Assembly (NCBI GenBank): GCA_020052645.1
Contig: JAGVOQ010000021.1
Span: 1 to 63,344, forward strand
Source of the DNA: Candidatus Omnitrophota bacterium
Lineage (GTDB): Bacteria; Omnitrophota; Gorgyraeia; Velamenicoccales; Velamenicoccaceae
Reading direction: 5' to 3'
DNA: 63,344 bases
Shown one piece after another: positions 38,201 through 50,200 of the stretch. A program made the translations under genes and the position numbers. Below the pieces are notes generated by a model that was not told the DNA's origin, made no database searches, and was given only the letters and a program-made list of their open reading frames with translations. How positions within the stretch are numbered: the stretch's first letter is position 1; each line of letters opens with the position of its first letter.

Positions 38201-41200
38201 TTTCGATGGCTGCCCTTAATCTCGGATGTTTATGTATATGTTTCTGAACGGTCTTTTTAGGCAGTCCACTCTCGCTTATTATTGACTGTACTCCTGAAAC
38301 AAGCCCTTTCTGTTCAAGCTGAATTATCGCGTTGACAATCTTCTTCTTCGAAGAGATTTTTGTTTTTGGAAGAGCATCTTCTATCGGCGAGCTGGTTCTG
38401 GCTTTGCCCGCCACAAAGTTCAGCGAGGCTTCGTCAGCAATCAATAAACAATAGTCGATAGTTAGTGGTTTTTTGTTTTTGACTTGTGACTTGTGACGTG
38501 TGACTTGTGACTTTTCCATCACCGGAGAGCTTACCGTTACAAGAGAAACCAGTTTTTGGGCATAATCATCAGAAACAACATAAGGCACAAAAATCGTAAC
38601 TATTTTGGCGGGATTACGCAGGCTGGTGACTAATTCAAGATTTTCGTAATCCTTATTTTTCTTTCTGATTCTTTCGAATTCCGACCTGGCCTCTTTATCT
38701 AAGAAATAAACAGGTGTTTTACCCATATCGCGGCGCTTGCCCAAAGCGCATCTTGCACCCTTGTATTCAGGATGCGGTTTGAAACCCATGTTCAATAACG
38801 CCTTACCCATAAAAGGATGGTTGACCATTGAGGTCTGAAGCAAAGAATATCCTTTAAATTCTTCAATAATTCCAACGGCTTCAATCAAACCATGCGTAAA
38901 TAAATAAGAATACCCTCTGCCGCGAAAACCGCTGTCCACCTGCCAATGATAAGGCTCAATTGTTTGTGTATCGCTATAGGCGTAAAATGCCAGTTTACCC
39001 AGCTCTGTCGAATCCTTATCAAAGAAATTCAAACACCAGAGAACATAACCGCGTTGAGCATCCATCTCAAGCTTATTTAAAGTCGCGCCCATACGACCCG
39101 ACGCGACGCTGATCTGCGCTTCCGGAAAAACATCCGTAATAATAGGAGAAGAACTCGCTAAGGCTATGACTTCCTCGCGCGCATTGATCAACACAGCTTC
39201 TGAGCCCTCAAAAGTAATGATTTTAAGATCAAACCTGGTCGACAATAACGGGTCAAGGTTATCTGCCGCAGGAAAAACAGCCTTACTATCAATTTCAGCC
39301 GAATAAACAACATCGTTCGACAGCTCCCTTACGCTTTGCTTTTTGCCAAGATAATAATAAAATGCGGAATTATTTCTATATTCTTTGAAAATCTCCAGAC
39401 ATTCGCTGCGCCCGAATTCATGGTTTGTCACCCCACGTCTGGATTTCGGCTGAATAGCTGGTTCAAACAGAATTATATTTATCTTTTTACCATATAAGCT
39501 TTGATTATTCATCCTTATCCACGTCATGCAATGCTTCAACGCAACATAAACACAATCATCGTAAAAAGCGCCTGTGATGGCTATTGTAAGAACCTTCGCC
39601 GTTCCTGAATACTGACTGTATTCATTCAAGAGTTCTTCAATAACCTGAAAATGCAAAGAATCCCCATAAATAACTCCGTTTTCCTTAAAAATAACCTCAA
39701 AGCCATAGCTGAAAATATCGCGCAATCTCTTTTCAGCCTGCGGCTGGCCCGCATAGAATTCCTTTTTCCAGGACAAGCGGTCAGGATCAAGCACGCAACA
39801 ATCATGGGCCAAAGAATATACCAAAATTGGAATTGTACTTAACTCCACCGCTGAGCTTGCGGTTCTTCCATTGATACAGACAACATTTTCTACCTGTAAA
39901 TCGGAAACCGCGCTGCGCAAAACTTCAAATATTTCGTCTGCTATATTGTCTGATTTTTGTTTTGACTTAAGGGGAGAACTTTGGAAAAGTGCTGATGAGG
40001 ATGCAGAGAAAAATAACGTGTCTTTAATCGACGCAACAGGAACATCCGCTAAATTATAATAAATTCGAAGCGCTCTGCTATTCACCGGCGAGCTTGATTT
40101 GTATACAGCGGAACAACTATCGGAAAAACTGTTGTCTTCTGCTAATTCTTCATATGAAAAAGAATCATACCCATACCAAAATGGACGCGCATCAAACGCC
40201 TGGCCTGCATACGGACTCTCCTGAATAACTTCGCGCCACCACCCCATCTCAAGATCAAACGCGTCCATGGGGCTGCTTGTACTTCTGTCCTTGTCCATTA
40301 ATGCTTCTTTTCTAACAGGCGAAGAAACAGACAAAAGATTTTTATAAACATCCCATGTGTGCTTCTCTGAACTGAGACGGGTAATTTGTTTCTTTTCGAT
40401 AGCCAACCCAATGTGCCTGACAATGCCTTGGGATTCAAGTTTTGACAAGAAACCTCTTGCCGGGTCTGTCGCATCATGAAGGGTCAAATAATGCAATGGG
40501 ATATCCTGAGGAGGCTTTTGAAGTAAAGACTTAACCAACATTGTCATGTTACCGCGGTGCCGCTTGTCTTTGTCCGTATTCATGGCAAAACCATAGGAAG
40601 TCTTTTCTAAATTATTATTGGTCAGGCTCCTTAACTCTTCAATCACGTTCGGCTTCATGAAATTTTTTGTTACAGCTAAGGAAAATGGGAATTTAAACAC
40701 GACACTAGCAATGATATTTTCAGTTTTGTCTTTTGCAATTAAACTATAGCTGTCATTAAGCACTATTTCAGAAAGACGAGCCTTCGCCATCCCATAGCCG
40801 ATGATCGGTGAACTGGCTTCGACATTATTTCCTTTTGACGCCTTTTGTAGTTCTAGTTCTCCAAGCAGCTTTTCACCGGCAATCTTCTCTTTTTCAAAAG
40901 ATGTCTTAGAAAGAACCTCTTCAACAATCTTTTTAGCCTTGTCAAATTCTCCCAATCCGGCATGTGCTTTAGCAAGATTATAATGAACCCCAAAATTATC
41001 AAAACCAGAAGCGAGCGCTCCGTTCAACATCTTTCTCGCCTCCTGAAACTCACCTTTCATTAAATAGATTACTCCGAGATTGTTATAAGCAAATGCAAAG
41101 TTCGGATCAGCCTTCAAGGCATTCTTGTATGCTTTCTCAGCTTCTACATGCTTCAATTCTCCGGCATCCAAATAAGCTTCTCCCAACTTGTAATAAACTT

Positions 41201-44200
41201 CTGCATCATCAAAAGACTTAAGGAAATAGCCAGTGCTAAAATGAAGAGGTGCAAATATGCATAACGATTGCCGAATGCTTAAGTCTTGAAAGATAACAAG
41301 GCGGCCCAGGCTGTCCAAACCAAAAGAACGCATAAGAGGGTTAGATAAGCGGTTTTTGTGGCAATATTCAATAATATAATCCTGAATATCGCCCTGGTGT
41401 CTATTGATGTACTGCTTTAATTTATGACCATTAGTAAATTGCCAAAACACTTCAAAAGTTACTCTAAAAACTACATACATAAGCCCAAACACCGATAAAC
41501 CAAGAAAATCACCGTTAACAGCTCTGAAGATCATCGGCAAATAGAAAAATATTAGACTTATATAGAATATAACAGATTTAAAGAAATCACTTTCATGCAC
41601 GATTTCTTCTAGATACCTTACATGAGTAAAGCCTCCAAAAATGTCATCTTTTAATTCATCAAGAGTTATTTTAATCGGAGAGCTTGTTCTTTTTTGCTTA
41701 TCAAGCAGCTCCTGGATAAACCTTCCAGTAATGCCATTTTCAGGAACATCTAAAACCAATGACTCGGCGGCTTTTTTAACAGCCTTTGTGGCTGCCGCGC
41801 GCAAGGCCGGCTGAAAAGCGCCCAAGAGCAGCTTGATCTCGCGATGAGCCTGGGCTGCTTCTTTCTTAAAAGCCCCTTGAATAAGTTTTTCAACGCTAAA
41901 CTCAATGGCGCGGCGCAAAACAGCCCTGCCGGCAAAATATTTGACATGGATAAGTTCCAGTTCCGAAAGCGTGCGCGCGTCGATGATATTTAAATATCCC
42001 ACAGCCAAAGCGCCTACAAGAATCGTATAATGGCGCTGCCTGATAGGGTCTATATAAAACTCAATCAATCCCCTGACATGTTCTTTATCCGTATTTTTAA
42101 TATGCCCTTTGCGATCATCCGAAACGATCTGAGCCAATAAGAGCACTAGGAGGGCGCCTTCCAAACCTCCTTGAGGCTGACCCCTTAACAATTCAAGCTT
42201 AGTTAATAAGACATTAAAATTCTCCCTGATCTTCTCCGTAAGAACATGCTCATTAGAGCCCCAGCGATAAGCGTCATGCAACAAGTACGCGATGATCGGA
42301 TAATTCTGAAGATTAATAAGCATAATGATTTTTTCAACCTGCTCAACCCCACCAATCCGCATCTTTTGAAAAATTTCTTGCAACGCCGCATCATCGACAA
42401 CATTAACAGCTTCGCGAATCTCTCCTTTTGAATAGTAATAGCCTAAATTAATCAGGTATCCGGCCATGGCTTCAGCTTCCAAACACCCTTCAGGTTCTGA
42501 AATATAGTCATACATAATATTCCTGTTTACATTCGTTAATTTATTGAGCAGGCTCACGCTTGAAAGATAATCCAACACCGTATCGCAAGCTTTCTCTGAA
42601 TTGACAACGAGAGATAAAATATATGTAATCAAGCCTTTATTGGCTTTCAATAATATCTTTAAAAGCATGTCATGGTCATATTCAAAAACAACAGGAATGC
42701 TGATTAAATCATAGATAAGCGTTTTAAGAATCATGGGTTCGCGAACGTTAAGATAGCTTCGGTCGCCGATTTTTCCTTCTTCCAGAAGCCGTATTATTTT
42801 AGAGTGATCGAACCCTTCGTCCCTTAAACAATAAATTAGATAGCTGTGTGCGCGGTTAGCCGCTCTGATATCTGTGTTAATCTTCCTGGCTTTACTTTCC
42901 AACTCAGCTTCTTCTTTCTCTGAAATACCGACCATTAAATCTTGTAATTCAAGACTGACAAAAACCTGCCTCAGCCCCTGCCCCTCTTCTTCGGCGCTGA
43001 CATTCAAAGCAAGACCGCAAAAATCTTTAACATTCTGTTTTTCCTGTGCTGAAAAAACGCGGTAACGACTGAACGCTTTGGCCATAGCCAAATACTCATC
43101 CTGAACACTAGTTTTATCCCCCTGATTAATCCTTATGATCGAAGTCATAAAACAATATCCTAGTCCTAAAAAGAGTATTTCACGCCATGCCTCGGCTGAT
43201 TCCAATTGCCTGATATTTAATGAAATATCGCTATTTTCATCGATATGAAATAAAGCAGCTTTAGCATCTTTGCGCACAACCAACCGGATGCGCTGCATCC
43301 TCGAATAATTAACATAACGAAACGCGTAGCTCTTGATAACATTATGAATAAACCGACTGATTTCATTAATCTGCTGAATTGTCAGGGGCCCCATAACTTC
43401 TGTTGAGTCGATCTGAAGAGAATGAACATCATCAAAATTAAATAAAGAAGTCAGCCAACGCCCTGTTGCCGTAATGCCATACAAGCTTGATTTCATTAAG
43501 ATATCCAGAGAGACCAAGCATAACGCTGGCTCAGATAGGCTTGCGCTTAACAAAGCCTGAGACAGTCCTTCCTCGGTTGCATAAGGCGACTTAATCCCTT
43601 CAGCCAAATATCTGAAAGCACTATGTGCGAAAACTTTTAAAACTTCCGGCTGGATATTTTGCGATAAACCAAAAGTTTCCAGATACGGATACAAGAGGTT
43701 CCAGCGGATTATTAAAGAAGCTGTATTTTTCTGCCCGTCATAAGAGAGAGTCAGAAGCTTTCCTGCGTGGGGACTGATAATCACAGAATCAAGATCCTCG
43801 ATAAACTCTTGCGGCAAATTGTAATTAATGAGTTCATTGACCTGGCCCGTAACCGCCTGGAGCTCTTCTCTAGATATTGTCTTCATAGAGTCCGTCCGTC
43901 CTAAAATAACAAATCTTCGGGTATCTTCATCTTTTATAAAAGAAAGCTTCGGCTTGCTCACCCAAGAAGCTTCGGCAGGGTAAGACAGGCGCCATTTTTC
44001 CGTTTTAGTCTCAATAATCGGCGAGAAAAATGTTTCTTCTTCTGGCGACTGCAATGCTTCATTTCTTGCTCTGTCTATACTGCGCTGATAATCAAACCCC
44101 GCATCAGCTTTGGTTTTATGCTGCTCTAGTAGATACAATGCTAATTGCTTAGGATTGACTTTTTCTCCGTCGGAAAAATTAAACCGCGGATCCTTGAATA

Positions 44201-47200
44201 CCTGATATATGGTAACCCAGAATAGTTTTGAAGCAGCTAAAACAACCTCTTTCCAGATTTCATGGTCTATGTTGACTTCGTCAATTCTTTCTAGGAACTC
44301 AGGAATAAAAATATCTAAAGTCTGGAAAAAAGTTTTTCTGGAAAAATTCGGATTTTTAGAAAAAATAGTGCGCAGGTTATTTATCCTATCGCCGAATTTT
44401 GCCAGTATTACCTCTAAATCAAAAATAAAACCATGATACTTTGAAACTCTTCTTAAATACTGATTCTTATTTTCTGATGGATCCATAGTAATACGCACTA
44501 TCGGTATAAATAATGACTTAAACTGTGCCCCTAAATCTTTTTTGCTGATAAAACCATCTTCAACGCTATCATGTAAAATAACAATTAACATTATCAGAAA
44601 GCATTCGTGACGTTCTAGCTTCTTCCCAATTTTAAGTTCAATAAAGAGTATCTTCAAAATATCCATGACGTGCATGATGTAAGGAGTCCTTCTGTCTTTC
44701 CTAAGCATGCTCATTTGCTTATAAGATACAACCCTAAAAGCTTTTAAAAGATATTCTTTTTGCGCATTACTCAACCAATCTATACCAGCTTCCTTTAAAA
44801 AACGCTCAAGAAGATAGGCTGACAATCTTGCTTCAGTAATTTTAAACTCCTCTGGATCAATCTTAAGAATTGATGCAAATTTTTTGCGGAACTCTTCAAT
44901 ATCGCAAGAAACAGGCATTTCTATGCTAAAGAGATACTCAAGTTGACCTTTTTTATTTGGCTGAGGATTCAGAAATGAAGAGATGCTTATTTTATTTTTT
45001 TCAAAATACTCAAGAATATTGATAAATCTTTTCATCTGCCTTCTATTAAAAACTGCGTTGGCAGAAATAGTAAAAGTTCTCTTAAAAATATTTGCATTTG
45101 TTTTATCTTCATAATCTTTTATCTTGCTTAAGTATATTAATACTTGATCTTGAATGTCTTTCTCAAGATATATTTCCAAGACAATGGTTCTTTCTATGCC
45201 TGCGCGAATTAACTCTACCTTAATGCCTGCACAACCACCCAAAGAATAAACAGCAGAATAAATATCGTAGAGAATCCCTGGCCGGTCGTACCTAAAGAAT
45301 AGCCTAACCTCATAAATCAAAAACCCGTTTTCCCTTCCTAATTCTTTGTGCCCATTTACAATACAGCGCTCACTAGAAACCAAGGATTCTTCGTCTCCAA
45401 TCGGCGAGCTTGACGGCATGCCAAAACCATCTTCATCATCGGAATCTTCTTTAAGATGGATGCCTGTTTGGTGGTATATTTTTTCAATAGTATCTTTTTT
45501 CTGAGCAACAACAACATGCAACTCCTTGTTTAAGGCCCATATCTGCTGGCATTTTTTCCTCACTTCAAAGACTGCAACACAAGAAATGGCCACACAACAA
45601 ATCTTAAGCATTAAACTTTCAGGATTAGTGCTATAAATAAGGAAACCTGATAATACCAAAACAAACATACAAAGCTGCCTGGTAAACGCCTGGGATCGTT
45701 GTTTTAATATATTAGCCTTTTCTTCTCTCAAAGATTTTAACTGCGCATAGAGCTTAGTAGCGTCTTTTTTACCATTTGTCTCTTCTTGGATAGGGCTGGA
45801 GGAACGAAGTGACGACATCCTGCGAAATCCTGAGCTTGTCGAAAAGAACGAAGTCAAAGTGCTAGAAACAACCCCTTGTCGAGACTTAGTCTCGACAGAT
45901 GCGTGAGAAGTCGAAGGGCTCGAAACCGCAACTAATTCCCTTAGCTCTGAAATTGCCTGATCAAGCTCTGTCTTAAGCTGGATAAGATACTCTTCCCATG
46001 CGGGTTTAAGTGAATTAAGATGAGCGGGATTTTGGGCACTAATGGTGTAGTCAGTAACGTGGAGAATAGCTTGCTGAAGGAGTTCTTCAAGATCTTTGAT
46101 TTTAGATTTAAGATAAAGTTGTTTTGATTCAAGATTTTTGGTCAAGAGCGTGGAATGACGCGATGGCTGCCCAGGATTCCGATGACCGCGAGCCGGACTG
46201 CTTGCGGCCACCTGCTTCACTGCCCTTGTGACCATTGAATTGCCAAAACCAAGGGTTTCTCTTCCTTCCTCTGTCTGCGCAAAAACTATAGGACTGCCTG
46301 CAATGCGGCTTTGGCCAAAATGAGACGAAACGAATCTGGCTTGTTTTGTTTCATTTTTAACTAGTGATTCTATTCCCTGCGAGGAAACTTCCCTTTTTGC
46401 TTCCTCATGACTGCCAGAAGAAATCGGCGAGCTTGTGCTGGCTTTGCCAGCAGTTCCACCACTAAAACTTCGGCGGACAGGCAATAGTCTATTGTCCATG
46501 GTCGATGGACTTGATTTTTTGTTCTTACTATTGACTATTGACCATTGTCTATCGACTGATAACACCGGCGAAGAAGAAATGTTGCCGGTTTCGCCTGACA
46601 AAAATTCTCTTACAGCCGGTAAATGCATAATATCGGCTATCTTCTTTCTAGCCAGTTTACCGTCTTCTTCCTTAAAATAGACATCTATGTTCATTGACTT
46701 TGGAATATCCAGCCATCGATAGACCTTACCCCTCAACTTTGGCTGTCTGTATCTATGCCATTCCTTCTCTATTGATCCTGGATTAGATAAAAGCTCAACT
46801 ACCCCCTTAACATGAGCCTCTCCAACAATAGATGTAATAACTAAATCAGATTTCTTAAGTACTTCAGGAAAATAATCAAGCTTCGTTGCAAAAATCAAAT
46901 TTCTGAAATCTACAATGATTTCATCGAGTTTATCGCCAAAGTAAATCCAAATAAATAAAAGGAGCAGGACAGAATAGTCGTATGAGCTAATCAGGGTTCT
47001 GGTTATACCGGGCAAATCACACAAAGCAACATACACGCGGGCAAATATTGATACGACAAAAGCCAAATAAGGCACGAATGAGTACTGAACCGGGGTCCTC
47101 CTAAGATGCACGTCAAAACCATAAAGAGAATATTTATCTTGCAAAAGCTGCCCAAAATGTAGGATTTGGTCACGCGCCCTGCCAGAGAACTTGTAAACCA

Positions 47201-50200
47201 TCCTATAAACAAATAATTGAACATGCTGCAAAATCTTTAAGAAAACAAATTCTATAGATTCGGTTTTTGCTGTTTCGAAAAACACAATATCGCTTCCCTC
47301 AATAGCCTCTTTTACTCCTTCTGCCTCATATGACCCAAAATGGGCGACGCCAACTATCCTGTATTCTACATTCCCTCTCCTGATCACCTGATAGGAAACA
47401 GGCGAGCTTGTGCTGGCTTTGCCAGCAGTTCCACCACTAAAACTTCGGCGGACAGGCAATGGTCCATAGTCAATAGTCAATGGATTAGAATTTTTGACTG
47501 AAGGCTGAAGACTGACGGCTGACGGCTGCAACATCGGCGAGCTGGTAAATTTTACATTATTCGCGCATTCACTCGATAAAGGAGTATTCGAGAGACGCCT
47601 ATAAATTCCTCCAATAAACCACCCAGCCAAACTAATACGCAAAGCTAATTTATACGGCGATTGGCTAAAATATTGCTCTAAGCGGTCATAATGCATTTCA
47701 CCTGAAATAATCAACTCTTTTGGATTAAAAGTGTCTATCAAAGCACCAAGACTATCATTTTCTGCTCTTTCAGTTGCCTGAGAATCTCCTGAAATACCAT
47801 AATTTGGAAGATTAGCAAAAAGCGTATCAATCCTAGTATTCGACATATTCGCATCGGACAATTGACTAAACTGTTTTCCGAAATAACTAAAATCAATCCT
47901 CTCCTGGGATAAACCATTGATTTCTAAAGACTCTAAGAAAGCTTCTTTTAACAAATTTTCTTGGTGCTTATCTGCATTGTGTTCTAAAACATAGACTTTA
48001 TCAGCACCTAACATCAAACCTGCGTATTCCAAAATGCCGTTACCGCATCCGGCATCCATGCAAACCTTTCCTTTAAAATCAATTTGCTGCATGGACAACA
48101 ACATCCCTATTGTAAAGTTTTGGAAACGACGATCATCGACTAGATAGGAATATCGAACCTTTCCTCTCACAGGGTTGCCGCTTTGAAGTTTTGCCCAAAT
48201 GACGATGGCACCGCTTTCGCTAATCGCCTGTTCAGACACTTCATGACGACGCTGTTCGTCAATAACAAAAATATTTCCAGACCGATAAAAGTTTGTTTCG
48301 ATATCTCTATTGTGCCGATCAGGATGGCAATTTATTTGAAATACAACAGAGCTTTCTATTACATTAGCGAAATCTCTATGGCGCAAATTTTGTAAATCAT
48401 ATGTTTTATACAATGTTCTTTCGAGATATTTTTCGAATCCATCGGCTTTTTCAATCGGCGAGCTGGACTGCAAAGAACTTAAAATCTCGTCATATTTTGT
48501 TAATGCTTCTTTCGCATAATCCTTCTGCGTTTTATCTTGTCTAGTCATGAGGCCATGCAAGTGTTCACGCAAGCCGAGCCTTGAAGCTATTGCAACAAAT
48601 AAATCTGTATCTATTTCAAAACAAACATCAAATACATTTTTAATAGCTCGATAATGTTCGACATCATTATACGGGGCATAAAATTTAGAAATTGTTCTGG
48701 CAAGTAAACGCTCGGCCCTTTCTTCATTAGTTTCAGGTAAAATTAAATATTGTTCTCCTATCTTCTTAAGCGATCTCTTAGCTGATTCTACCTCATCTTT
48801 CTTATCGGCCCTCTCAGAAAGCACCCTGCTTAAGTGCCGCGCAACATCATTAATCATGCCTGCTTTATAAATAGCATCAGCCATATCTCCTAAGCGCGAT
48901 ATATAATAACTAAATTCGTATTTTGAATATGGAAAATACATTTTGCTCAAAACATCTTCAACCAACTCAATATTCGCCCTGACTTCTTCAGCCTGTCTTA
49001 ACCACTCATTAATCGTCTCATGCTCTCCAGTCGCAAACGTTGTCTGTTTTTTAACAAAACCAGAAATGAACATCTCCCGATCTTTCTGAGCCATCATAAA
49101 CCCAGCACCATTTTTATTAAAAATAGATACTGCGTGCTGGTTGAACCCTGCATCAATAAGGGCCTGAAGTTCACGTTCGCCAAACCCACTTTCAGCATCA
49201 ACAAAGAAATACCCACCCGGCTTTAATACTCGATAGATGCCGTCAAAGAATGATTTATAATCTTTCACTTCTACGTTAGATATCAACGTAAACCCAGACC
49301 AGACAACGTCTATTTGTTCTGCATAAATAACACCTTGAGCCAATGCTTCATTAAGATTTATCAAATAATGAACTTTTAGACTATTGCGGATTTCTTTTTG
49401 TTTAGCTGGATTCAATTCTTCTATCAAATCAGAAACAAGATTTAGCTCGAACCGATCATATACGCCCATATCCTTATCTATGGTTCCGTCTATTAACTTT
49501 TTCGCTACAATATCACCGCCTGGCACATGGCCTGTCAGAGGATCAATCAAAAATGCCTTGCCTGCACCGCACTTAACAGCTTGAATAGCAAAGAATGGAT
49601 GTGGCCCAGCTCCGAGATCAAGCACCTCTTTACCCTTTAGCGACACAACATAACTATCAATCATTTCCACAAGCTGGCTGGCAACTTTAAAACGCGCTCT
49701 TTGCCAACCAGAACATCTTGAATAAAGCGCTAATTTCTCAGCAAAAAATTGAGACAAGGCATGAAACGAATCTATTGCGTCTTGTTCTGCTACCGGCGAG
49801 CTGGAAGATGTTGCGTTTCTATCTTCACGTTTTCTGCCAGACACTTGTCTAAGTTCATGAAAATTTCTCTCATCCTCGGATACTTGCGCTTTTCGCCATT
49901 GCGTTAACAAGCTCCTGGATTTATAAATAATGTAGCCTAACCACAGATTACTCAACAAAGGCAGAATCACAGGAATCGCTGGGCTAACATCCGCCAATTT
50001 TTTGCTGAAAATATTTAAGCCAAAAACAACCAGCATATTGACTATCACGATAATGATGTTTCGAGCCGGAGAACTGTCCCTTAAAGCCCTTACAGCCGCC
50101 ACGAGCTCACGGCTGACCTGTTCGGATATGTCGTAATTTTTAATTTTACTGCGTCCGTTCTCCTTTAATATCATCTTTGTAACCGTAAAATCTTTTAATT

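Noticed and set aside
36541-38382. Transposase or recombinase, because of the HTH units.
   Set aside because: No catalytic DDE or tyrosine/serine recombinase motifs follow the HTH array.
38482-38509. Possible CRISPR or iteron origin from the short tandem repeats in linkers.
   Set aside because: Units of 7-8 bases without spacers, DnaA boxes or a replication gene nearby.
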